From Nonomuraea aurantiaca (GTDB taxonomy: Bacteria; Actinomycetota; Actinomycetes; Streptosporangiales; Streptosporangiaceae), in NCBI RefSeq assembly GCF_020215705.1, contig NZ_JAIWNB010000030.1:54840-118839 (forward strand): a stretch of 64,000 bases of DNA, read 5' to 3'. This document shows positions 1 through 8,081 of this stretch, piece after piece; the first letter of the stretch is position 1, and each line of letters begins with the position of its first letter. Under the pieces are notes generated by a model. That model made no database searches. It had not been told where the DNA came from and saw nothing but the letters and a program-made list of their open reading frames with translations. Position numbers and translations under genes: made by a program.

Positions 1-1
1 C

Positions 2-484
2 CCGGCCGTCACCGGCCTGCAGACGGTGGACGCGCTGCTCGCCGGCCGGTGGGACATCTTCGGCTCGGCCGTCGGCCACCTGATCACGCCGGCCCTCGTG
101 CTGGCCCTGTACACGATCGGGCTGCTGACCCGCTTCACCCGCTCGGCCGTGCTGGAGGTGCTCGGCCAGGACTACGTGCGGGCCGCCCGCGCCAAGGGCC
201 TGCCGGGCCGGACGATCCTGTTCCGGTACGTGCTGCGCTCGGCGCTGGTGCCGATCGTCACGGTCGCCGGTCTGGCGTTCGGCAGCCTGCTGTCCGGCAC
301 GGTACTGGTCGAGGCGATCTTCGCCTGGCCGGGCGTCGGCCAGTACGCCTACAAGAGCGCCACCACCCTCGACCTGCCCGCCGTCATGGGTGTCGGGCTG
401 GTGGTCGGCGTCGTCTACCTCGTCATCAACCTGATCGTGGACGTGCTGTACGGCGTCATCGATCCCCGAGTGAGGCTTCAGTGA
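2..484 (+). CDS. Peptide ABC transporter permease, DppB type (5' partial)
   Basis: This is the C-terminal part of an inner-membrane permease of the DppB/OppB family; its 5' end lies outside the window. Two to three hydrophobic segments are visible, together with the cytoplasmic coupling loop that contacts the ATPase (around QDYVRAARAKGLPG, the family's EAA-like region). The end, VLYGVIDPRVRLQ, is typical of the family. The stop overlaps the next start by 4 bp (GTGA), so it is translationally coupled to the second permease and the two ATPases. The substrate is probably di- or oligopeptides by family; nickel or other solutes cannot be excluded because the binding protein is not in the window. 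Confidence 0.92.
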   Translation, partial: PAVTGLQTVDALLAGRWDIFGSAVGHLITPALVLALYTIGLLTRFTRSAVLEVLGQDYVRAARAKGLPGRTILFRYVLRSALVPIVTVAGLAFGSLLSGTVLVEAIFAWPGVGQYAYKSATTLDLPAVMGVGLVVGVVYLVINLIVDVLYGVIDPRVRLQ

Positions 485-1356
485 AACGGGATCCCCTGGC
501 CCGCAAGGGCCTGACCGGGCGGCTCCCCCATGCCTGGCGGCAACCGCTGGCCATCGTCGGCGGCGTGATCGCGATCGCCTGGCTCGTGGTCGCGCTGGCC
601 GCGCCGGTGCTCGCGCCGCACGACCCGCTGGCCCAGGACCTGCCGCGCCTGGCCGCCCCCGGGCCTGGTCATTGGTTCGGTACGGACCAGCTCGGCCGGG
701 ACATCCTCAGCCGGGTCATGCACGGCGCGCGGGTGTCGATCCCGCTGACGCTGATGCTGGTGGCGCTGTCGGTGCTGATCGGCGGCCTGCTCGGCGCCTG
801 CGCCGGATATTTCGGGCGATGGGTGGATGAGACGATCATGCGGGTGGCGGACCTGGTGTTCGCGTTCCCGACGGTCATCCTGGCCATGGTGGTGGCCGCG
901 GCGCTCGGGGCCAGCCTGACCAACGCGGTGCTGGCCGTACTCGTCGTGGCCTGGCCCGCCTACGCCCGCGTGACGCGCGGGCTGGTGCTGGGCGTGCGGG
1001 AGCGGGAGTTCGTGCTGAGCGGGCGGCTGCTGGGCTTCTCGGCCTGGCGCTCGCTGCGCGTGGACGTGCTGCCGAACGTGACGGGCCCGGTGCTCGTCCT
1101 GGCCACGCTCGACATCGGCACCGCGCTGCTGCTGCTGTCGGGGCTGTCGTTCCTCGGCCTCGGGGCCAAGCCGCCGTCTCCGGAGTGGGGCGCGATGGTG
1201 GCCTCCGGCGTGGAGGTCTTCGACAGCTGGTGGGTGGCGACCTTCCCCGGCCTGGCGATCCTCACCGTGGTGCTGGCCTTCAACTTCCTCGGCGACACGC
1301 TGCGGGACGCCCTCGACCCCCGTACGGCCCGCGCCATCAAGGAGCGTGCGCTGTGA
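481..1356 (+). CDS. Peptide ABC transporter permease, DppC type
   Basis: A 291-residue permease, the usual size for DppC/OppC. The basic N-terminus is followed by a first membrane segment, the conserved periplasmic stretch HWFGTDQLGRDILSRVMHG (a DppC hallmark), then further membrane helices and the ATPase-contact loop EREFVLSGRLLGFS. It ends in the family signature FNFLGDTLRDALDPR. The GTG start overlaps the preceding permease by 4 bp, and its stop overlaps the first ATPase by 4 bp. It would pair with the upstream permease to form the heterodimeric channel. Confidence 0.95.
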   Translation: MKRDPLARKGLTGRLPHAWRQPLAIVGGVIAIAWLVVALAAPVLAPHDPLAQDLPRLAAPGPGHWFGTDQLGRDILSRVMHGARVSIPLTLMLVALSVLIGGLLGACAGYFGRWVDETIMRVADLVFAFPTVILAMVVAAALGASLTNAVLAVLVVAWPAYARVTRGLVLGVREREFVLSGRLLGFSAWRSLRVDVLPNVTGPVLVLATLDIGTALLLLSGLSFLGLGAKPPSPEWGAMVASGVEVFDSWWVATFPGLAILTVVLAFNFLGDTLRDALDPRTARAIKERAL

Positions 1357-2156
1357 CCCTGGACATCACCGATCTGAAGGTGACCATCGGCGGCAAGGAG
1401 ATCCTGCGCGGCGTGGACCTGTCGCTCCAGGAGGGCAGGGTGCACGGTCTGGCGGGCGAGAGCGGCTCCGGCAAGACCATGACCGGCCTGGCCGTCCTGG
1501 GCCTGCTGCCGCACGGCTCGCGGGCCACCGGCAGCATCGCGCTCGGCGACCGTGAGCTGCTCACGCTGCCGCCGAAGGAGCTGAACCGGGTACGCGGCGG
1601 CGAGGTGGCCATGGTCTTCCAGGACCCGGCCACGAGCCTGCACCCGATGCTCACGATCGGCAAGCAGCTCACCGAGCACATGCGCCACCACCTCGGCGTC
1701 GACAAGCGGGAGGCCCGGCGGCGGGCCGTCGAGCTGCTCGGCAAGGTACGCATCCCCGGGGCCGAGGAGGCGTACGGGCGCTTCCCGCACCAGTTCTCGG
1801 GCGGCATGCGGCAGCGCGTGGCGATCGCCATCGCGCTGGCCTGCTCCCCCAAGGTGCTGATCGCGGACGAGCCGACGACGGCGCTGGACGTGACCGTGCA
1901 GGCGGGGGTGCTGCGGCTGCTGCGCGGGCTCTGCGACGAGCTGGGGCTGGCCGTGCTGCTCGTCACCCATGACCTGGGGGTCATGTCGGCGGTGGCGGAC
2001 GAGGTGAGCGTGATGAAGGACGGCCTGGTGGTGGAGACGGGGGCGCGCGGCCAGGTGCTGCGCGAACCCGCCCACCCGTACACCCGCTCCCTGCTCGACT
2101 CGCTACCCGACGCCGGATCCGACCCCGCTCCCGCTCCCCGTTCGGAGGATTCATGA
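1353..2156 (+). CDS. Peptide ABC transporter ATP-binding protein, DppD type
   Basis: A 267-residue ATPase. Walker A is GESGSGKT (residues 35-42), the signature is FSGGMRQR, Walker B is VLIADEP, and the switch histidine is in LLVTHD. The C-terminus holds the start of the oligopeptide-transporter tail (HPYTRSLLDSLPD) but stops soon after in a Pro/Ala/Ser stretch. It therefore lacks the Cys-rich iron-sulfur-like tail found in many full DppD proteins; the partner ATPase downstream keeps that tail. Start GTG overlaps the permease stop; the end overlaps the next gene by 4 bp (ATGA). Confidence 0.95.
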   Translation: MTLDITDLKVTIGGKEILRGVDLSLQEGRVHGLAGESGSGKTMTGLAVLGLLPHGSRATGSIALGDRELLTLPPKELNRVRGGEVAMVFQDPATSLHPMLTIGKQLTEHMRHHLGVDKREARRRAVELLGKVRIPGAEEAYGRFPHQFSGGMRQRVAIAIALACSPKVLIADEPTTALDVTVQAGVLRLLRGLCDELGLAVLLVTHDLGVMSAVADEVSVMKDGLVVETGARGQVLREPAHPYTRSLLDSLPDAGSDPAPAPRSEDS

Positions 2157-3061
2157 CGCTGCTGGCGATCGACGACCTGGTCGTCGAGCACCGCTCGCCC
2201 GGGCGCCCGATCGTCAGGGCGGTCGCCGGGGCGAGCCTGTCCGTCGGGCCCGGCGAGGTCGTCGGCCTGGTCGGCGAGTCCGGCTGCGGCAAGTCGACGC
2301 TGGCCCGCGCCGTCTGCGGGCTGAACCCCGTCACCGAGGGCTCGATCACCTTCGACGGGCAGCCGGTCACACCGCTCGGGCTGCGGCGGCGCAAGCTGAC
2401 GGGCATCCAGATGGTGTTCCAGGACCCGTACGCGTCGCTGAACCCGCGCCGCCGCGTGGGCGACCAGATCGCCGACGGGCTCCGTACCTCCGGCGACACC
2501 GCCACCGCCCCCGCCGACCTGCTGGAACGCGTCGGGCTGCCACGCGACTTCGTGAGCCGGCACCCGCACGAGTTCTCGGGCGGCCAGCGGCAGCGCATCG
2601 CGATCGCCAGGGCGCTGGCGGCGCGGCCCCGGCTGCTGATCGGGGACGAGCCGATCTCGGCGCTGGACGCCTCGGCCCAGTCGCAGGTCGCCACGCTGAT
2701 GCGCGACCTGGCCGTGGACTCGGGGGCGGGGCTGCTGTTCATCAGCCACGACCTGTCGGTGGTGCGGCTGATCGCCGACCGGATCGCGGTCATGTACCTC
2801 GGCCGGATCGTCGAGGTCGGGAACACGGCCGAGGTGTGGGCCAATCCCCGCCACCCGTACACGCAGGCGCTCCTGCGCGCCATCCCCAAGCCCGACGGGA
2901 TGGGCGTGCTGCCCGCCGAACTGCCCGGCGACGTGCCGGACCCGGCCGACCCGCCGGCGGGCTGCCGGTTCAACCCGCGCTGCCCGCAGGTCATGGACGT
3001 GTGCCGGGACAAGGAGCCCGACTTCGGACCGGTCGCCTGCTGGCTGCACGAGCCCAAGTGA
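2153..3061 (+). CDS. Peptide ABC transporter ATP-binding protein, DppF type
   Basis: A 302-residue ATPase, the second of the pair powering the importer. Walker A GESGCGKST lies at residues 41-49, the Q-loop is in MVFQDPYASLNPRR, the signature is FSGGQRQR, Walker B is LLIGDEP and the switch His is in FISHD. The C-terminal oligopeptide-binding tail is complete, with the CRFNPRCPQVMDVC cysteine cluster. It overlaps both neighbours by 4 bp and therefore belongs to the same transcript as the M24-like gene that follows. Confidence 0.95.
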   Translation: MTLLAIDDLVVEHRSPGRPIVRAVAGASLSVGPGEVVGLVGESGCGKSTLARAVCGLNPVTEGSITFDGQPVTPLGLRRRKLTGIQMVFQDPYASLNPRRRVGDQIADGLRTSGDTATAPADLLERVGLPRDFVSRHPHEFSGGQRQRIAIARALAARPRLLIGDEPISALDASAQSQVATLMRDLAVDSGAGLLFISHDLSVVRLIADRIAVMYLGRIVEVGNTAEVWANPRHPYTQALLRAIPKPDGMGVLPAELPGDVPDPADPPAGCRFNPRCPQVMDVCRDKEPDFGPVACWLHEPK

Positions 3062-4185
3062 CGGACCCCGACGTGACGGAACCCACCCAGGGACCGGTCC
3101 TGGAGCCCACCCCGGATCCGACCCTGAAACCCACCACGGACCCCGCCCTGGAGCTCACCATGGAGCCCACCACGGAACCCATCGCAGTTCCCGTCCTGGA
3201 GCGGCCCGGCCCGGAGCCGGTCCTGGAGGTCGTGCGGGCGGCCATGGCCGAGGCGGAGGTCGACGCCCTGGTGTTGCGGCCCTCGCCCGACTTCAGGTTC
3301 CTGGGCGGGCGGGGCGAGGGGTTTCTCGTCGTCACCCTGGACACGGCCGCCGAGACCGCCGACCCGGTCCCGCTCGTACCCCGGACCGCGCGGCGTGTCG
3401 GCGTGGACCCGGAGATGCGGGTCCGCGAGCTGTTCGGCCTTGCGATCGAGGCCGAGCTGGTGCCCGCCACGGCCGTGCTGGCGCCGCTGCGGCTGCGCAA
3501 GCGGCCGCCCGAGATCGAGGCGGTCCAGCGCGCCGTCGTGGCCGTGGAATCGGTGCTCGGCCAGGCGCGCGAGCTGTCCTGGTTCGGCGCCACCGAGCGC
3601 GCGATGGCGGCCCGGTTGCGGCTACTGCTGATGGAGACCGGCTGCGAGGAGGTCCTGTCGCTGCGGGTCGCCGCGGGCGAGCACACCGCGCGCCCCGCGC
3701 ACCGCCCCGGCGGCCGGGTGATCAACCCCGGCGACGCACTGCTGGTGTCGCTCTGCGGCCGGTGGGACGGCTACTGCGCGGAGGTGGCGCGGGTGTTCGC
3801 CGTCGCCGAGCCCCCAGAGGACTTCGAGGCCATGTACTCCGTGGTACTCGCCGCACGGGCCGCCGCTCTACGCTCGGCGGCCCGGCCGTCGGCCGTCGCC
3901 GAGAGCGTGGCCAAGGCGGTCGGGGACGTGATCGACGGCAGCGGGTACGGCCGTTTCGCCGCCGCCCACTTCGGCCGGGGCGTGGGACTGGGCCACGACG
4001 AGGGCCCGCGCGTCCAGCCCGGCGACGGCACGCCGCTGGAACCGGGGATGACCCTGTGCCTGGAGCCCGCGATCTACGTGCCGGACCTGTTCGGCGCCCG
4101 GGTGGCAGACGTGGTCGCCATCACGGCGGCGGGCCCGACCCCCCTCGGCTCCGCCCACCACACCCTGCAGGTCCTCGACCGCTGA
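3058..4185 (+). CDS. M24 (Xaa-Pro peptidase/creatinase-fold) protein with degenerate metal site
   Basis: A 375-residue product starting at GTG and overlapping the ATPase by 4 bp. Residues 8-50 are a low-complexity run of Glu-Pro-Thr/Asp-Pro repeats with no counterpart in ordinary M24 enzymes; a later start is possible. The rest has the short creatinase N-domain and the pita-bread fold. Of the five usual metal ligands (D, D, H, E, E), H313 (GLGHDEGP) and E336 (CLEPAIY) are kept. The first Asp is S231, the second is E242 and the last Glu is A350. A dinuclear peptidase is therefore doubtful; it may be inactive, mononuclear or a binding protein. Its position in a peptide importer operon suggests a link to imported peptides. 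Family assignment is firm; activity is not. Confidence 0.8.
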   Translation: MTDPDVTEPTQGPVLEPTPDPTLKPTTDPALELTMEPTTEPIAVPVLERPGPEPVLEVVRAAMAEAEVDALVLRPSPDFRFLGGRGEGFLVVTLDTAAETADPVPLVPRTARRVGVDPEMRVRELFGLAIEAELVPATAVLAPLRLRKRPPEIEAVQRAVVAVESVLGQARELSWFGATERAMAARLRLLLMETGCEEVLSLRVAAGEHTARPAHRPGGRVINPGDALLVSLCGRWDGYCAEVARVFAVAEPPEDFEAMYSVVLAARAAALRSAARPSAVAESVAKAVGDVIDGSGYGRFAAAHFGRGVGLGHDEGPRVQPGDGTPLEPGMTLCLEPAIYVPDLFGARVADVVAITAAGPTPLGSAHHTLQVLDR

Positions 4186-4259
4186 CGCCGCACCCCGCCC
4201 CTCTGCGGCCTCGGCCAACGACCCGTCTAGGCTGATTGAGACGATCATCGGAGGGCGTC

Positions 4260-5846
4260 GTGGACCAGTTCGTGCTGCTCATGCTCATCCTGCTGGGCGC
4301 CCTGATCACGGTGCCGCTCGGTGACCGGCTCGGGCTGCCGCCGCCCGTGCTGATGACCTTGCTCGGCATCGTCCTGGCCCTGCTGCCGTTCGTGCCGAAC
4401 GTGGACGTACCCCCCGACATCGTCCTGCCGCTCCTTCTCCCTCCCCTGCTGTACGCGGCGGTACGGCGGACGTCGTGGCGGCAGTTCGCGAAGAACTGGC
4501 AGCCGATCTTCCTCCTCGCCGTGGCGCTGGTGTTCGTGACGACGGCGGCCGTCGCGGTGACGGCGCACGCGCTCATCCCCGGCCTGCCGATCGCTGCCGC
4601 GGCGGCGCTCGGCGCGCTGGTGGCGCCGCCCGACCCGGTGGCGGCCACGGCGGTGGCGGGCCGGCTCGGGCTGCCCAGGCGGCTGGTGTCGCTGCTGGAG
4701 GGCGAGGGCCTGTTCAACGACGTCACGGCGATCGTGCTGTACAAGGTGGCGATCACGGCGGCGGTCACCGGCGTCTTCTGGTGGCCGGGCGCGCTGGGCG
4801 AGTTCGTGCTGTCGGCGGTGGTGGCGGTCGCGGTGGGACTCGGGCTCGGCTGGCTCGCCGGCCGGCTGATGGCCCTGCTGGGCGACGCCACGCTGCAGGT
4901 GGGGCTGTCGCTGCTGGTGCCGTTCGTCAGCTACGCGGTGGCCGACAAGTGGCACGGCTCGGGGGTGCTGGCCGTACTGACCAGCGCGTTCTACCTGAGC
5001 GACCGCATGTCGGACGCCGACGACGTACACGGCAGGTTCGCGTCCGCGACGTTCTGGCAGATCGTCGACACGCTCGTGACGGGGGTGGCGTTCGGGCTGA
5101 TCGGGCTGGAGCTGCACAGCGTGTTCGGTACGGTCGGCGGCCGGCTGACCGAGGTGCTCGGCTGGAGCGCCGCCGTGGTGGGCGTCGTGGTGGTGGTACG
5201 GCTGGTCTGGCTGCTGCCCGCCGCCTGGCTGGCCAGGAAGACCCGCCGGGCCGGCGACGACGACTCCGAGGTGCCGCTGAGCTGGCGCGAGACGGTCGTC
5301 ATGTGGTGGGCGGGCATGCGCGGCGTCGCCTCGGTGGCACTCGCCCTGGCCCTCCCCCTGAAGACGGAGGACGGGTCGCCCTTCCCGGAGCGGGCTGTGC
5401 TGGTGTTCATCGCGTTCGCCGTCATCCTGGTCACACTGGTCCTCCAAGGGCTGACACTGCCCTGGCTGGTGAGCAAGCTGGGCGTCAAAACCGACACCGC
5501 AGCCGAACGAGACCTGGAACGCCGCCTGGCCATCAGCGCCGCCAAGGCCGCCAGGAAACGGCTCAAGGAGATCGACGAGGCCGAGGACCTGCCCGAAGAG
5601 GTGGTGGAACTGCTCGCCAAACGGATGACGGACATCGGCATGCGCATCAGCGCCGAGGCCGCCGACGAGGAGCGGCGCGCGGCCTACGAGAAACGCGCCG
5701 AGCGGGTGCGGACGGTCAGGCGGGTCGAGTCGGAGATGATGTCCGCCGCCCGCCAGGCCGTACTCGACGCCCGCCGCGACTCAACCGCCGACCCCGAGGT
5801 GGTCACCCGGGTACTACGCCAACTCGACGCCCGGAGCATGCACTGA
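4260..5846 (+). CDS. Na+/H+ antiporter, CPA1/NhaP type
   Basis: A 528-residue membrane exchanger. The GTG start is chosen because GGAGG sits about 6 bases upstream; an upstream in-frame TTG would include that site within coding sequence. About a dozen hydrophobic segments fill residues 1-400. The ion-binding helices are recognisable from ALVAPPDPVAA and EGEGLFNDVTAIVLYK, the latter carrying the conserved ND pair of CPA1 antiporters. A charged cytoplasmic tail of about 120 residues follows (many Arg, Glu and Ala, predicted helical), as in other bacterial Na+/H+ antiporters with regulatory tails. The gene stands alone, about 75 bp after the peptide operon. Confidence 0.93.
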   Translation: MDQFVLLMLILLGALITVPLGDRLGLPPPVLMTLLGIVLALLPFVPNVDVPPDIVLPLLLPPLLYAAVRRTSWRQFAKNWQPIFLLAVALVFVTTAAVAVTAHALIPGLPIAAAAALGALVAPPDPVAATAVAGRLGLPRRLVSLLEGEGLFNDVTAIVLYKVAITAAVTGVFWWPGALGEFVLSAVVAVAVGLGLGWLAGRLMALLGDATLQVGLSLLVPFVSYAVADKWHGSGVLAVLTSAFYLSDRMSDADDVHGRFASATFWQIVDTLVTGVAFGLIGLELHSVFGTVGGRLTEVLGWSAAVVGVVVVVRLVWLLPAAWLARKTRRAGDDDSEVPLSWRETVVMWWAGMRGVASVALALALPLKTEDGSPFPERAVLVFIAFAVILVTLVLQGLTLPWLVSKLGVKTDTAAERDLERRLAISAAKAARKRLKEIDEAEDLPEEVVELLAKRMTDIGMRISAEAADEERRAAYEKRAERVRTVRRVESEMMSAARQAVLDARRDSTADPEVVTRVLRQLDARSMH

Positions 5847-5947
5847 CCTACCAGGCGAACGCCTAACCCGCTTACCCCGAGCATGTGCCGTTCGCTGCCA
5901 TCGGACCGTGATGAATGAGTTGATCGAATACCAGCGTAGCGAGCCCC

Positions 5948-6211
5948 TCATACCTTCTTGACGACGATCGAGTCCGGGACCAGCTTCTCCACCTCGTCTA
6001 CGTCCAAGGTAAAGACGGTGACATGCCCTGGGGGCATCGTCTTGACGGGCACGCGCTCGCCGAGCCACCCACCAGCCTATCGCCAGTACTCACCGATGAG
6101 CGTGCCCAAGCCGTATCCGCCCCAGCTCTCCCTGCCAACCTTGTAGAGGTCGTCGTGGCCGATGACCTCACTGCGCGGCATCCAGGGCGTCGTAAGGGAC
6201 CACACCTCCAT
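5948..6211 (-). pseudogene. Small unknown gene interrupted by an in-frame amber codon
   Basis: On the minus strand an ATG at 6211 opens a reading frame giving 44 residues ending in LIGEYWR. A TAG at 6077-6079 follows, and the same frame then continues for 42 more residues (AGGWLGERVPVK...SIVVKKV) to a TGA at 5948. Both halves look like normal folded protein and share one frame, so a single nonsense change in an approximately 87-residue gene is the simplest reading. I do not recognise the family. Two separate small genes, or suppression of the amber codon, are less likely alternatives. The flanking 5847-5947 and 6212-6402 show no other gene. Confidence 0.5.
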
Positions 6212-6402
6212 TGGCGACTAGCCTTTACCACAGCGTCCCACCCGCGAACTGTCGGGACCATTCCCGCGTGCTGCTGCGGACGTGCCAGCGTCGCAGAGGT
6301 TCGGGGTCCCGTACAACCACCGGCACGTCCTCATGCCATCGTGATCATCAGCTCAACCGCTGACCATAGAGTAGATCGCGAAAGTTTGGAATTGGGATCG
6401 CA

Positions 6403-6873
6403 TTATCCGCCCTGATAAACGTTGACCCTGACGATGGCAAAGGCTTCCGCCCTGGCCGATTTGCCCTGTAGCGCTTTCAGAATATTGGGATGATACCGGA
6501 GAGATGCGGGATCGAATGGATCCACCGACAAGGATGCATTCCATTTAGCGGATTTCATCGCCGCCCCCGTTTGACTCTTGCCGAGAATCTCCCATCCGCG
6601 CCCGCCAAGAAGATTGGCAGCTTTGTCTATCGCCTCGTTATTGCTCGCGCTTCCGACATCAATGACGAACGTATTAGTAATCTCTACATCATCATCGTAA
6701 CTGTCTTCGATGCTGTCCTCCGCCTGAACTATGCCGATGCGGCGTACATCATCGAGAGCAGCGGGGGGCACCCGAGGAACCGGCGCAGAAAACAACCCGC
6801 CTCGGAAAGCAAGGAGAATTACGATAAGCACGACACCTAAAAGGCCCCCTGCCATAACTGCCCTTATCCACAT
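6403..6873 (-). CDS. Membrane-anchored protein, paralog of the lipoprotein at 7391-7897
   Basis: A 156-residue protein of unknown function. A GGGGGG-type ribosome site precedes the ATG. Residues 6-24 form one transmembrane segment, and the rest should lie outside the membrane. The body shares a pattern with the lipoprotein at 7391-7897: a (D/E)VR-IG motif, then a (V/I)(I/M)DVG motif, an Ala-rich helix ending in RGW-I, and MKSAKW. The two are therefore diverged copies, one anchored by a helix and the other by a lipid. Base composition is clearly more AT-rich than the operons on either side, which suggests acquisition. No function is proposed. Confidence 0.75.
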   Translation of the reverse strand: MWIRAVMAGGLLGVVLIVILLAFRGGLFSAPVPRVPPAALDDVRRIGIVQAEDSIEDSYDDDVEITNTFVIDVGSASNNEAIDKAANLLGGRGWEILGKSQTGAAMKSAKWNASLSVDPFDPASLRYHPNILKALQGKSARAEAFAIVRVNVYQGG

Positions 6874-6937
6874 TTCTTCCCCCCATCCTCAACGCACACC
6901 CATAATGCCCAAACGACGCCGTCACCGCCGCCCATGT

Positions 6938-7204
6938 TCAGCATCGCATCCAAATCTCTCCGCCTATTTTTGCGTTAGCCACATTCTCTTGAGTCCCGTC
7001 GAGAACACCGGTTTTCATCCACGTATCGAATCTGTCATGTTTCGGCACAGGATAAAACCAGTTCGTCCCATCCCATACCGTGACTCCAGAACATCCGCAA
7101 TAAGCATATGCGGCTTCGATATCATTGATGGGACGCCCATCGATGCCGAGCGGCAGGAGGTGTGGCTGGCCGTAAAGCCACTGCGGGGACCTGGGCGTTT
7201 CCAT
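6938..7204 (-). pseudogene. Truncated C-terminal copy of a lysozyme-like family protein
   Basis: An 88-codon frame whose central part (DIEAAYAYCGCSGVTVWDG) matches the end of the 305-residue protein at 8082-8999 (AEAAVTYCGCAGVT). Its remaining 45 residues (WFYPVPKHDRFDTWMKTG...) appear to be the family's C-terminus, absent from the other copy. It has no N-terminal two thirds, so it is probably a 5'-truncated duplicate. It sits upstream of the membrane-protein paralog at 6403 in the same order as the intact pair at 8082 and 7391. It may still be translated as a small protein, but no good ribosome site was seen. Confidence 0.55.
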
Positions 7205-7390
7205 CTGCTTGGATGAGGCAGGTCAGGGGCTGAGGCCGCCGAAAGCACGCACATGGGCGCCGCGGGTCGCCCGCCCGGTGATGACCGTGCGGGCCAGGCG
7301 GACCGGCCGGGTCGACATCGCCGGTGTGGTTTGCTACGCCCCAACACCGCACTCCGCCCGATTATCCCGATCCGCCCTGCAGGGATCGCC

Positions 7391-7897
7391 TCATTCTTTA
7401 TTAGGAGACAAGGCGACGATAACATATGTATCGGACTTAGACGAGTCGCTGTGGAGGACTTTGTCGATCTTCGGTTCAAGAGTTGCACCGTATTCCTCAA
7501 AATCCCTGAATCTTCCAATCCTTAATATCACGTCCTTCCATTTGGCTGATTTCATCAGCGCCGAATCGGCGTCCCCGCCAGAGGCTATCGTCCAACCACG
7601 CTGTCGCAGGCGACCGAGCGCCACGTCATGCGCTTCTTTGAAGCGTCCCGCCCCCACATCCATTATTAAGATAGCCGTAACCTCGACAGTCCCCTCATAG
7701 ACAGGGTCAGCAACAGTCTGCGCCACGACGCCACCGATACCGCGCACCTCATCAACAGCGGCTGTATCCACCTCGATTCTTCGAGTGAACCATTGCGTGC
7801 CGCACCCAGCAAGAGCTAGAGGCACACACAAGGCGGCAAGAAATAGCTTGGTCGTCGGAAGGATGCGTCTCAGACCATCGACGCGACCACGGAACAT
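7391..7897 (-). CDS. Putative lipoprotein of unknown function
   Basis: A 168-residue exported lipoprotein. The ATG at 7897 is chosen because an AGAGGTG ribosome site lies about 7 bases upstream; an earlier in-frame start would add 35 residues before the signal. The signal peptide has an Arg-rich start, a hydrophobic core, and the lipobox LAGC with Cys at residue 32. The mature part carries the same conserved pattern as the product of 6403-6873 (DEVRGIG, IMDVG, RGWTI, LMKSAKW). It lies directly downstream of the lysozyme-like gene, and the two may form an operon. No domain of known function was recognised. Confidence 0.8.
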   Translation of the reverse strand: MFRGRVDGLRRILPTTKLFLAALCVPLALAGCGTQWFTRRIEVDTAAVDEVRGIGGVVAQTVADPVYEGTVEVTAILIMDVGAGRFKEAHDVALGRLRQRGWTIASGGDADSALMKSAKWKDVILRIGRFRDFEEYGATLEPKIDKVLHSDSSKSDTYVIVALSPNKE

Positions 7898-8081
7898 CGC
7901 AGCAACACCTCTTTCGTTGTTGCGGGCGCTTGCAGCGCATAACTCAACAATTGTTGGAAACACAATTCCAGTACTCCGACGCGGCTTGCATTGCCCACCC
8001 ATTAGACATCATAGCATTAAAACGATTTATCGCTTCTTTTCTGTTGTCCGGATCATCAGTTACCAGAGGCCCGCCTCCCAT

